Below, one piece after another: positions 17,631-25,345 of a DNA stretch of 64,000 nucleotides. The notes below the pieces were generated by a model, which was not told the origin of the DNA, made no database searches, and saw nothing but the letters and a program-made list of their open reading frames with translations. Source of the stretch: Pseudomonas sp. M30-35 (lineage in GTDB: Bacteria; Pseudomonadota; Gammaproteobacteria; Pseudomonadales; Pseudomonadaceae). The DNA is taken from NCBI RefSeq assembly GCF_002163625.1, contig NZ_CP020892.1, positions 3,596,001 through 3,660,000 of the forward strand, read 5' to 3'. Position 1 is the stretch's first letter, and each line of letters opens with the position of its first letter. Both the position numbers and the translations under genes were made by a program.

Positions 17631-17772
17631 GCCAACCTCCTGCGTGGAACATTGTAATTGTGCGCGGTCGGCCTGGTGATGCAGGTGCCGCAGTCATCCA
17701 ACGATAGGCTGTGGTGAGCAAAGACCTGAGTCAGCCCCTGATGACGAAACTAAGAGCATGGCGTCAGCGCAG

Positions 17773-17858
17773 ATAGAACCAGTTATTACCCAACTGAGGT
17801 GCCAGCCAGACTACAGGGCACTTCCACCGCACTGACTGGACCAATATGGCTGGTCCCA
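17773..17858. promoter_or_regulatory. candidate TauR operators in the divergent tpa/thiS promoter region
   Basis: Half-sites at 17773-17782 (ATAGAACCAG, inverse), 17836-17844 (CTGGACCAA) and 17850-17858 (CTGGTCCCA). The first is an exact repeat of a 12-mer before the xsc operon. The second pair lies 76-98 bases before thiS and the first 142 bases before tpa, so both directions could be controlled. I see no convincing TPP riboswitch in front of thiS. Confidence 0.55.
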
Positions 17859-17933
17859 TTGGCTCTTCAGGCGCATGTAGAACAGGGCAAACATACGGCT
17901 ACCGTGAGCTGATTTATCCGCTTTGGAGCTGCA

Positions 17934-18137
17934 ATGATTGAAGTCACGATTAACGGTGAGACGCAGCAACTACCCGCCAACTTGAGCCTGGGCGAGCTGC
18001 TTGCGCGCCGAGATCTGGAAAACAGGCGCTTAGCGATTGAGCTCAACATGCAGGTGATTCCACGCAGTCAATTTCCGCACCTGCATCTGCAAAACGGCGA
18101 TCGTCTTGAAATCGTGCATGCCATCGGTGGCGGCTGA
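17934..18137 (+). CDS. thiS: sulfur carrier protein ThiS
   Basis: 67-residue ubiquitin-like sulfur carrier for the thiazole moiety of thiamine. It begins [19 protein letters not shown] and ends in the functional di-glycine tail (AIGGG), whose terminal glycine becomes the thiocarboxylate. GGAG ribosome site 5 bases before the ATG. It is followed by thiG after 35 bases. The usual housekeeping thiS-thiG of pseudomonads sits elsewhere, and this pair lies between taurine genes, so it may be a second, pathway-linked copy. Confidence 0.9.
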   Translation: MIEVTINGETQQLPANLSLGELLARRDLENRRLAIELNMQVIPRSQFPHLHLQNGDRLEIVHAIGGG

Positions 18138-18172
18138 TCAGGCGTCATTTATTACTGTGTCTGGGGGTTGAT

Positions 18173-18970
18173 ATGACGCTTGCTATGCCATTGGATGATC
18201 CACTGATCATCGCGGGGCAATCATTCAAATCGCGCTTACTGGTTGGCACTGGCCATTATGCTGACCTCGCTGAGACTCACGCAGCGGTGACCGCAAGCGC
18301 CGCACAGATCGTCACTTTTGCCGTGCGCCGCAGCAACATCGGCCAGGATGCACAAGCGCCCAATCTACTCGATGCAATTGCCCCAGAGCGCTTCACGCTG
18401 CTCCCCAATACCGCCGGTTGTTACACCGCCAAAGATGCGGTGCGCACCTGCCTGCTGGCACGTGAACTGCTCGACGGACATGATCTGGTAAAGCTCGAAG
18501 TACTCGGCGATAGCCAGACGCTCTACCCCGACATTACTGAAACGCTCGCAGCGGCACGGCAACTGGTTGAGCTGGGTTTCAACGTGATGGTTTACACCAG
18601 TGATGACCCGTTGATAGCCCGACGTTTAGAGGAAATCGGTTGCGTTGCGATCATGCCATTGGGTGCGCCTATCGGCTCGGGCTTGGGTATTCGCAACCCA
18701 TATAACATTCGCATGATCGTCGAAAACGCCAAGGTACCGGTGATTGCCGATGCCGGTGTCGGCACCGCCTCAGATGCGGCGATTGCCATGGAGTTGGGCT
18801 GCGACGGGGTGTTGATGAATACCGCTATTGCTCACGCACGTGAACCGATCCGCATGGCCTCAGCCATGCGCCAAGCTGTTTGCGCCGGGCGCGAAGCTTA
18901 TCGAGCTGGCCGCATGCCGCGCCGACTGGACGGCAATGCCTCTTCCCCGTTGAGCGGGCTGTTTATTTAA
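18173..18970 (+). CDS. thiG: thiazole synthase ThiG
   Basis: 265-residue TIM-barrel enzyme that joins 1-deoxyxylulose 5-phosphate, dehydroglycine and the ThiS thiocarboxylate into the thiazole phosphate of thiamine. The Schiff-base lysine is in LVKLEVLGD near residue 107. Other family marks: [40 protein letters not shown] and [20 protein letters not shown]. Ribosome site GGGGG 5 bases upstream. Some positions look divergent from the common Pseudomonas ThiG (PLGAPIGSG where I would expect PLAGLIGSG), supporting a paralogue. It converges on the IclR gene. Confidence 0.92.
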   Translation: MTLAMPLDDPLIIAGQSFKSRLLVGTGHYADLAETHAAVTASAAQIVTFAVRRSNIGQDAQAPNLLDAIAPERFTLLPNTAGCYTAKDAVRTCLLARELLDGHDLVKLEVLGDSQTLYPDITETLAAARQLVELGFNVMVYTSDDPLIARRLEEIGCVAIMPLGAPIGSGLGIRNPYNIRMIVENAKVPVIADAGVGTASDAAIAMELGCDGVLMNTAIAHAREPIRMASAMRQAVCAGREAYRAGRMPRRLDGNASSPLSGLFI

Positions 18971-18996
18971 CCCGCTGATCGCTTGCTAAATAGTGT

Positions 18997-19818
18997 TTAG
19001 GCGTCGGAGTTGAACATGGCCGCCAACTGTTCGGCGGCCATCTGCATGTGCGCGATGCCTTCAATCAAGTCATTCAGGCTCTTGCGTGCGGTTGGCGCAT
19101 GACACGCCAGTGCAGCCACACAGCGACCATCGTGGTCACGGATCGGTACTGCCACCGCCACCATCCCCGCGACAAACTCCTCGCTGTCGATACCCACACC
19201 TCGGCTGTTAATGCGCTCAAGCTCAGCCTGCAATAAACCCATATCTGTAATGGTGCGCGGGGTTTGTGCAGTCAACTGCAAGCGCTGCAGTAGCTGTTGG
19301 CGCGCATCGACTGGCATTTCAGCCAGAAACAACTTACCGCTCGCCGTGCAATGCAAGGGCACATGCGTGCCGGGCTCAACATGCAGACGCAACGGCTCCT
19401 GAGTTTCAACCCGATCGATATAGATCACCTGGGTTCCGTCCAGCGCCGTGAGGTTGCAGGTCTCGCCCAAGGTACGGACCAGCGATTCCAGGATCAGTCG
19501 ATGACGCTGCATGACCACATCATTGCGCAGCAAGCGCAGGCCCATCTGCGTCGAGCGCGGGCCGAGCAAGTAGGTTTTTTCATCCACCTCACGCAATAAA
19601 AAACCCAGTCGCTCCAACGCTTGAACCATGCGCAACAACGTAGCTTTGGGCGTGGCCAGACGGTGACTTAACTGCGCCAATGACATGGGCGCGTCAGCCA
19701 AGGCAATGGTTTCCAGCAGTAACAACGCTCGCAAGCTCCGGTCTGGACTTGCAGCTGAATCAATACCAGCCAACTGACTCTTTGATTTCGATACGTTTTG
19801 TTCCAGTTTTTCAACCAT
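18997..19818 (-). CDS. IclR family regulator of the adjacent GMC/MFS genes
   Basis: 273 residues. A winged helix-turn-helix occupies about residues 25-90 (MSLAQLSHRLATPKATLLRMVQALERLGFL), followed by the IclR effector domain with GTHVPLHCTASGKLFLAEM and SRGVGIDSEEFVAGMVAVAVP. It is divergent from the GMC oxidoreductase gene with 179 bases between starts, so it probably controls that gene and the MFS gene and responds to their substrate. In Cupriavidus necator the isethionate genes combine a transporter and a dehydrogenase, as I recall with an IclR-type regulator, so this could be IseR. The ribosome site is weak. Confidence 0.85.
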   Translation of the reverse strand: MVEKLEQNVSKSKSQLAGIDSAASPDRSLRALLLLETIALADAPMSLAQLSHRLATPKATLLRMVQALERLGFLLREVDEKTYLLGPRSTQMGLRLLRNDVVMQRHRLILESLVRTLGETCNLTALDGTQVIYIDRVETQEPLRLHVEPGTHVPLHCTASGKLFLAEMPVDARQQLLQRLQLTAQTPRTITDMGLLQAELERINSRGVGIDSEEFVAGMVAVAVPIRDHDGRCVAALACHAPTARKSLNDLIEGIAHMQMAAEQLAAMFNSDA

Positions 19819-19903
19819 CTGAAAATTTCATCCGTAAATTAACTGCATGATTATAAAACAAATAACGCCATAGGCCAGTCAGATCAAGGCATTGGACTCA
19901 ATC

Positions 19904-19944
19904 GAAACATATTTCTGGCCCAACAATAATGAACCATTTTGTTC
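19904..19944. promoter_or_regulatory. candidate operators between the IclR and GMC genes
   Basis: Two short palindromes, GAAACATATTTC (19904-19915) and GAACCATTTTGTTC (19931-19944), about 28 bases apart, fit the GAA/TTC-armed style of IclR-family operators. Between them CTGGCCCAA (19915-19923) matches the half-site family before xsc and tpa, 75-83 bases before the GMC start. A further TGAAAATTTCA lies at 19820-19830 at the IclR start. Confidence 0.4.
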
Positions 19945-19997
19945 TAATTTTATTTTGAAGTTCGGTTTCACACTAATAAAAACAAAGAGGATTTCGA

Positions 19998-21662
19998 ATG
20001 TCGCTCACCTATGACTTCGTCGTAGTGGGTGCTGGCTCTGCTGGCTGCGTGCTAGCAAACCGGCTCAGCGAGAACGGGCGCTACAGCGTCTGCTTGCTGG
20101 AAGCGGGCCCACCGGATCGCTATCCGTGGATCCACATTCCCATTGGCTACGCCAAGACCATGTTCCACCCTGTCTATAACTGGGGCTTCTACACCGACCC
20201 AGACCCGGGCATGAACAACCGTCGCATTTACTGGCCACGCGGGCGAGTATGGGGCGGTTGCAGCTCAATCAACGGACTTATCTACATTCGCGGCCAGCAG
20301 GCTGATTACGATGCCTGGGCCGAGTCCGGTAACGACGGCTGGGGCTGGAAGGATGTACTGCCCTACTTCCGCCGCGCCGAGAACAATGACCTAGGCCCTG
20401 GGCCAACTCATGGCACTGCAGGACCGCTATATGCGTCAAGCATCAAGGCGCGTCATCCGCTCACCGAAGGATTCATCGAAGCCGCCAAAGAGCTGGGCGT
20501 ACCGCGCACGAATGACTTTAATACAGGTGATCAAGAAGGTGTCGGTTATTACCAACTGACGACCCGCAACGGTCTGCGTTGCAGCACCGCCGTAGCCTAT
20601 CTGCACCCGGCGCGAAAGCGCAGCAATCTGACGATCATCTCGCTCGCCAAGGCGCAGAAAATAGTATTCGATGCCAAGCGTGCAACCGGCGTGGTATTTG
20701 AAAAAGACGGACAACTGCAAACCCTCAATGCCAAGCGAGAAGTGATACTCAGCGCCGGCGCATTGCAATCGCCGCAGTTGTTGCAGCTTTCAGGCGTGGG
20801 CTCACATGAGCTGCTGAAGAAGTTTGCAATCCCCTTGGTTCACGAACTGCCTGGGGTCGGTGAAAACCTGCAGGATCATTTGCAGATCCGCATGATCTAC
20901 CAATGCACCCGCCCCATTACCACCAATGATGAACTGCGCTCGCCCTGGCGCAAACTGCGCATGGGCTTGCAATGGCTGTTTACCCGCAGTGGGCCGCTGG
21001 CCATCGGTATCAACCAGGGGGGCTTGTTCACCAAGGTGCTCGAACCAAGTAAGACACCCGATATCCAGTATCACTTTGGCACGCTCAGCGCCGATTCCGC
21101 AGGCGGCAAGGTGCACCCGTTTTCAGGGTTCACTATGTCGGTTTGCCAGTTAAGGCCAGAGAGCCGTGGCTACGTGCGGATCGTCTCCAACGACCCGAAC
21201 CAGCCACCCTCCATGCAGCCTAATTACCTGTCCACTGAACTGGACCGGCAAACAGCAATTGCTGGCGTGCGCTACACGCGCAAGCTGGCAGCGACAGGGC
21301 CGCTCAGAGACCTGATCAAGCGCGAGCACCTGCCGGGTATTGAGCAACAGAGTGACGAACAGATTCTGCAGTTTTGTCGGCAGTACGGCGCCACCATCTT
21401 CCATCCGTCAGGCACTTGCAAAATGGGTTCGGACCCAATGGCAGTGGTTGACTCACGCCTGCGTGTTCACGGCATCAAGGGGTTACGGGTAGTCGACTGC
21501 TCGATCATGCCGACCCTGGTTTCCGGTAACACCAATGTGCCGGTGGTGATGATCGCCGAGAAAGCCTCGACGATGATTCTCGAAGACGCCGTCAAACCAA
21601 CGCTTGTTGAACCCAATGCTATTGCAGCACAGCCCTCGGAAGCGCTTTCCCACGCGCTCTGA
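19998..21662 (+). CDS. GMC oxidoreductase, candidate isethionate dehydrogenase
   Basis: 554-residue flavoprotein of the glucose-methanol-choline family. FAD-binding GAGSAG is near residues 12-17; GMC signature 1 is GRVWGGCSSINGLIYIRG near 82-100; signature 2 is GALQSPQLLQLSGVG near 255. The C-terminal active site is IFHPSGTCKMG (His near 469) and SGNTNVP near 512. It oxidises a primary alcohol. With a divergent IclR regulator, a following MFS transporter and xsc/tauE/tpa next door, isethionate (2-hydroxyethanesulfonate) to sulfoacetaldehyde is the best-fitting reaction (IseJ-like), but choline or another alcohol cannot be excluded. AGAGGA ribosome site 8 bases upstream. Confidence 0.85.
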   Translation: MSLTYDFVVVGAGSAGCVLANRLSENGRYSVCLLEAGPPDRYPWIHIPIGYAKTMFHPVYNWGFYTDPDPGMNNRRIYWPRGRVWGGCSSINGLIYIRGQQADYDAWAESGNDGWGWKDVLPYFRRAENNDLGPGPTHGTAGPLYASSIKARHPLTEGFIEAAKELGVPRTNDFNTGDQEGVGYYQLTTRNGLRCSTAVAYLHPARKRSNLTIISLAKAQKIVFDAKRATGVVFEKDGQLQTLNAKREVILSAGALQSPQLLQLSGVGSHELLKKFAIPLVHELPGVGENLQDHLQIRMIYQCTRPITTNDELRSPWRKLRMGLQWLFTRSGPLAIGINQGGLFTKVLEPSKTPDIQYHFGTLSADSAGGKVHPFSGFTMSVCQLRPESRGYVRIVSNDPNQPPSMQPNYLSTELDRQTAIAGVRYTRKLAATGPLRDLIKREHLPGIEQQSDEQILQFCRQYGATIFHPSGTCKMGSDPMAVVDSRLRVHGIKGLRVVDCSIMPTLVSGNTNVPVVMIAEKASTMILEDAVKPTLVEPNAIAAQPSEALSHAL

Positions 21663-21747
21663 GCAACTACAGCATTTGAGCCAGCGCTGTGCATCAGGTA
21701 ACCGCCAGCAGGCTTTATTGCCTAGCCAAACACATAGGAATACTGAC

Positions 21748-23070
21748 ATGTCCACGCCCAATCCCGTGCGCAAAGTCGTAATCGCAAGTGTCATCGGCGC
21801 CACCATTGAGTGGTACGACTTCTTTCTCTACGGTGTCGTTGCCGGCATCGTTTTCAACCAGCTGTACTTTCCCAATGATGATCCGCTTATTTCAACCATG
21901 CTGGCCTACGGCACCTTTGCTGTTGGCTTTCTGAGCAGGCCCATCGGCGGCGTTATTTTCGGCCATTTCGGCGACAAGATCGGCCGTAAAAGCATGCTGG
22001 TCATGACCATGATGATCATGGGCATTGCCACCTTTCTGATCGGGCTGGTGCCCACTTACGACAGCATTGGTATTTGGGCACCGCTCATCTTGCTGGTGTT
22101 GCGCATATTCCAGGGCATCGGCCTGGGTGGTGAATGGGGCGGCGCAGTGCTTATGGCGTTTGAATATGCGCCAAAACATAAACGCGGCTTCTACGCCAGT
22201 TTGCCGCAAATCGGCTTGGCTATCGGCTTGTGCCTGGCCTCGGGCGTCGTCGGCCTGCTGTCGTATTTCCTGACCGACACGCAATTCCTTGAGTGGGGCT
22301 GGAGAATTGCCTTCCTGCTCAGTGCGGCACTGGTATTTGTCGGTACCTGGATTCGTCTCAATGTCATGGAAAGCCCAGAGTTCGCCAAGGTCAAGGCCGC
22401 AAACGCCGAAGCGGCGATTCCATTTGTTGACATGATGAAGCGCTACCCAAAAAACGTCCTAGCCGGCATGGGCGCGCGTTATATCGACGGTGTGTTCTTC
22501 AACGTATTTGGGGTGTTCTCGCTCAGTTACCTGACGCAAACTCTCAACCTGCCGCGTTCTGAGGCGTTGATTGGGGTCATGGTTGCCGCCGTCGTGATGT
22601 GTTTTAGCATCCCCATGTTTGGCGCATTGTCCGACCGAATCGGCCGTACGCGAGTCTATTTCTGGGGCTCACTGATCACCGCGATTTCAGCCTTTCCAGC
22701 GTTTTGGCTGATGATGACCAGCGACGGCAATATGTTCATCATCTGGTTGGCGATAGTGGTGCCGCTCGGCATCTTCTATGCAGCGGTTTACGGGCCAGAA
22801 GCAGCACTGTTCTGTGAGTTGTTTGACGCCAAGGTGCGCTACACCGGAATCTCGTTCGTCTATCAATTCTCTGGGATCTTCGCGAGCGGCCTGACCCCAA
22901 TGATCGCCACCGCGTTGATGCGCAGCAGCGATGGGCAGCCGTGGACAACCTGCCTGTATGTGTTATTCGCCGGGGCCGTGAGTGCTTACTCCGTTTGGTG
23001 GATTGGCAATCGCAAGAAACAGGCATCGATTGAGCCTGAGATGGCAGCAGAGCCTGCAGCCATCCGCTAA
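21748..23070 (+). CDS. MFS metabolite:H+ symporter, candidate isethionate uptake protein
   Basis: 440-residue twelve-helix permease of the metabolite:H+ symporter branch of the major facilitator superfamily. Seen: the N-terminal ATIEWYDFFLYG signature, GHFGDKIGRKSMLV loop 2-3 motif, GIGLGGEWGGAVL in helix 4-5, and GALSDRIGRTRVYFWG in the second half. An earlier in-frame start at 21604 overlaps the GMC gene; the ATG at 21748 has AGGAA 8 bases upstream and begins at the usual MHS N-terminus. It follows the GMC gene by 85 bases and ends in a terminator, so the two probably form one operon. Its substrate is presumably that of the GMC enzyme (IseU-like). Confidence 0.87.
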   Translation: MSTPNPVRKVVIASVIGATIEWYDFFLYGVVAGIVFNQLYFPNDDPLISTMLAYGTFAVGFLSRPIGGVIFGHFGDKIGRKSMLVMTMMIMGIATFLIGLVPTYDSIGIWAPLILLVLRIFQGIGLGGEWGGAVLMAFEYAPKHKRGFYASLPQIGLAIGLCLASGVVGLLSYFLTDTQFLEWGWRIAFLLSAALVFVGTWIRLNVMESPEFAKVKAANAEAAIPFVDMMKRYPKNVLAGMGARYIDGVFFNVFGVFSLSYLTQTLNLPRSEALIGVMVAAVVMCFSIPMFGALSDRIGRTRVYFWGSLITAISAFPAFWLMMTSDGNMFIIWLAIVVPLGIFYAAVYGPEAALFCELFDAKVRYTGISFVYQFSGIFASGLTPMIATALMRSSDGQPWTTCLYVLFAGAVSAYSVWWIGNRKKQASIEPEMAAEPAAIR

Positions 23071-23092
23071 ATGGCTAACGCCACTGCTACCT

Positions 23093-23127
23093 GCCCCGCT
23101 TTCGGTTCACCCTTTGCGGGGCTTTAA
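23093..23127 (+). terminator. terminator after the GMC-MFS operon
   Basis: GCCCCGC and GCGGGGC arms (7 base pairs) with a 16-base loop followed by TTTAACTT, 23 bases after the MFS stop. Looks like a simple intrinsic terminator. Confidence 0.7.
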
Positions 23128-23451
23128 CTTGTGGTAACAGATTGAACAAAGCTTAGGTTACTCAACTGCTTTCCTTCAGCGCTCGGCAACCCTGCGCACT
23201 GGCACCATTAATGCCGCAATCCTGGCTCTTGGCTAACAGCTGCAGCAAACTAAACTGTATACAACTCTCCTAACGAGAGTGGCCTCCCTTCCCGACGTTA
23301 CTCTGCACCTTGCGCCAAGCCGGATGCCCGGGAATCGCTGAAAACAATAACAATGCGCCAAAACCGTTCAACTGCTGAATAAGCCAGTTGGATTGTTTGC
23401 TGTGCGCTTTATATGGAGCCGAACCTTACTGACAACTTGAGAGCAACTGCC
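23128..23451. other. intergenic stretch before the DUF3461 gene
   Basis: About 320 bases without a credible gene. It contains a small palindrome ACTCTCCTAACGAGAGT (near 23262-23280) and a sigma54-like TGGCAC...ATGC element near 23200 that lacks the TTGC end. No RNA gene recognised. Confidence 0.4.
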
Positions 23452-23841
23452 ATGAACGACTATCCGACCCTGAAAGAGATGGGCATTGACGCTGCTGGAA
23501 CGATTAAGCGTTTTAGTTTGCGTCACGAACGCGACCGTGATGTATTGAAGATCTACTTCCATCGCCCAGCCAACTCCCTGCGCTCGCACAGCCAGAAGTT
23601 CACCTTCGCCCATCCACGCCGGGCTATTCCTGGCCAGAGTCGACACAGTCAAGCCTTCGCCGAATTAGCTGCAAGCAGCCCGGTGTTGCGCAGCGCATTG
23701 GTAGAACTCAAACAGCTGACGGCCGTCGAAGTGCCGCAGCTGTCGCCGAAAGAAGAAGTGCTGCAAGACTTGCAACACCTGGAGAATGTTATGGAAGGCA
23801 AGCTCGCTGAGATTCGCCAGAAAATCGAATACTTGGCCTGA
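23452..23841 (+). CDS. DUF3461 family protein
   Basis: 129-residue soluble protein starting MNDYPTLKEMGIDAAGTIKR, matching DUF3461 as I recall it from pseudomonads; function unknown. The middle is basic (RSHSQKFTFAHPRRAIPG) and the C-terminal 40 residues look like a coiled coil (VLQDLQHLENVMEGKLAEIRQ). A longer frame begins at 23413, but the family start and a GAGAG ribosome site 8 bases upstream favour 23452. It converges on the next small gene with only 7 bases between stops. Confidence 0.82.
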   Translation: MNDYPTLKEMGIDAAGTIKRFSLRHERDRDVLKIYFHRPANSLRSHSQKFTFAHPRRAIPGQSRHSQAFAELAASSPVLRSALVELKQLTAVEVPQLSPKEEVLQDLQHLENVMEGKLAEIRQKIEYLA

Positions 23842-23848
23842 AGCTACT

Positions 23849-24091
23849 TCAAGCCTGAACTGGCGCAGCTTTAGTCATCTGCGCCATTTTGCTGGCGAAC
23901 AGCTGAGCCAACGCATCTGAGTCTCCACCCGACTCATCCAAAGCCTCAACCACCGCCTGCAATGTCGGCTGCGTTTTGCTGAGTAGCGCCTCGATGTACT
24001 GCTCTGGAGTCACCTGCGTATGCGCCTCATAGCGCTTGAACAGGTCGAGCAGTTGGCTGTTAATTGGCAGCGTCAGGGTATCTGTAGACAT
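23849..24091 (-). CDS. small hypothetical protein
   Basis: 80 residues, starting MSTDTLTLPINSQLLDLFKR and mostly helical; no family recognised. The segment TQVTPEQYIEALLSKTQPTLQAVVEAL resembles a short helical adaptor or a ribbon-helix-helix-like fold, but I cannot support either. An earlier in-frame ATG exists at 24130; the ATG at 24091 has AGAGG 9 bases upstream. A site nearly identical to the taurine-gene motif lies 83 bases upstream in the same relative orientation as for tpa and xsc, so this gene is a possible TauR target. Confidence 0.6.
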   Translation of the reverse strand: MSTDTLTLPINSQLLDLFKRYEAHTQVTPEQYIEALLSKTQPTLQAVVEALDESGGDSDALAQLFASKMAQMTKAAPVQA

Positions 24092-24173
24092 CGGATAAAC
24101 CTCTTTAGAAAGTCGCCGGGTCAATGCCATTGCACCCGCTTGGCCCCATCCTTAGCGGGTTCAGCCTCGGACA

Positions 24174-24196
24174 ATAGAGCCAGTTCATAGCCAGTA
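24174..24196. promoter_or_regulatory. third copy of the ATAGARCCAGTT motif, before the cobS-like gene
   Basis: ATAGAGCCAGTT at 24174-24185 with a second CCAGT 11 bases on (24191), the same spacing as in the xsc promoter (CCAGTT at 14303 and 14314). It lies between the divergent 80-residue gene (83 bases) and cobS (180 bases). Confidence 0.5.
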
Positions 24197-24364
24197 TTGG
24201 CTCCAGGTAATAGTTAGCAACGCCCGCATCATCATTGGCCTGCACCTTATCTGGCAATTTTGTTGGTCAAACGTTGGCCGCATAACCCAGCGCGAACTGG
24301 CCCCTTCGCTGTAACTTCTGCGCCCCTAGAATCAGGTCATTCTCCTGTTATCGAGGCACCACGC

Positions 24365-25345
24365 ATGACTGACCTGACTCTTGAATCTGCCAGCCGCCTG
24401 GTGCCAGCCCGTGAACTGTTTGGAATCGACAGCAACATGCGCGTACCGGTGTTACTCAAGCAGGATGATCAAGTACCCGAGATCGACAGCGCTTACCGCT
24501 TTAACCCAGAAGTAACCCAGGCGGTGCTCGCCGGGTTCACCCGCAACCGGCGCGTCATGCTCCAGGGTTTGCACGGCACAGGGAAATCAACCCACATTGA
24601 GCAGATCGCCGCACGACTCAACTGGCCCTGCGTACGGGTTAATCTGGACGGTCACATCAGCCGGCTCGACCTGATCGGCAAAGACGCAATCGTGCTGCGT
24701 GAGGGCAAACAGGTCACCGAATTTCAGGAAGGCATATTACCGTGGACACTGCGCCGTCCTGCGGCGCTGATTTTCGACGAATACGATGCCGGACGCCCTG
24801 ATGTGATGTTCGTTATTCAGCGAATCCTTGAACGCGACGGCAAACTCAACCTGCTCGATCAAAATCGACTGATCACGCCACATCCGCAATTCCGCCTGTT
24901 TGCCACATCCAACACCGTTGGCCTGGGCAACCTCAATGGTCTTTACAACGGCGCACAAGTGCTCAATCAGGCGCAGCTCGATCGCTGGAATATTGTCGCC
25001 AGCCTCAACTACTTGCCCTCCGAAGAGGAGCAAGCAATTGTTGCTGCCCGGGTTCCACAACTACTGGGGCTTTATGACTCAAGCCTGCTTGCGTCAATGG
25101 TTGCCGTCGCCGGCTTGACCCGTGAAGGCTTTGCCTGTGGCGATCTTTCAACACTGATGTCACCGCGCTGCGTAATTTCGTGGGCTGAAAATACGGAAAT
25201 ATTTGGTGACCCAGCGCTGGCGTTCCGCTTGTCATTCCTCAACAAGTGCGATGAAGCTGAACGCGGTGTCGTTGCCGAGTATTACCAACGCTGTTTCGAT
25301 CATGAGCTTAAAGAATCCGCCCTGCCGCATTTAGCACTGGCTTGA
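24365..25345 (+). CDS. cobS: CobS-like AAA+ ATPase (cobaltochelatase small subunit family)
   Basis: 326 residues, close to the usual CobS length. Typical CobS features in order: VPARELFGIDSNMRVPVL near residue 12-30, EIDSAYRF, Walker A GLHGTGKSTHIEQ near 70, LIGKDAIVLREGKQVTEF, Walker B-like ALIFDEYDAGRPDVMF near 135, and ATSNTVGLGNLNGLYNGAQ. In aerobic B12 synthesis CobS and CobT form the ATPase/chaperone of cobaltochelatase with CobN; no cobN or other cobalamin gene is in view. GAGG ribosome site 9 bases before the ATG at 24365; the frame opens earlier at 24260 without a good site. Overlaps or abuts cobT. Confidence 0.88.
   Translation: MTDLTLESASRLVPARELFGIDSNMRVPVLLKQDDQVPEIDSAYRFNPEVTQAVLAGFTRNRRVMLQGLHGTGKSTHIEQIAARLNWPCVRVNLDGHISRLDLIGKDAIVLREGKQVTEFQEGILPWTLRRPAALIFDEYDAGRPDVMFVIQRILERDGKLNLLDQNRLITPHPQFRLFATSNTVGLGNLNGLYNGAQVLNQAQLDRWNIVASLNYLPSEEEQAIVAARVPQLLGLYDSSLLASMVAVAGLTREGFACGDLSTLMSPRCVISWAENTEIFGDPALAFRLSFLNKCDEAERGVVAEYYQRCFDHELKESALPHLALA

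Noticed and set aside
17631..17933. TPP riboswitch before thiS
   Set aside because: Only an isolated CCTGAGTC-like string near 17724; the conserved GAACCTGAT-type region and the pairing stems are absent.
23196..23212. Sigma54-like element TGGCACCATTAATGCC before the DUF3461 gene
   Set aside because: The -12 box is ATGC rather than TTGC, it is about 240 bases from the gene, and no activator site is visible.
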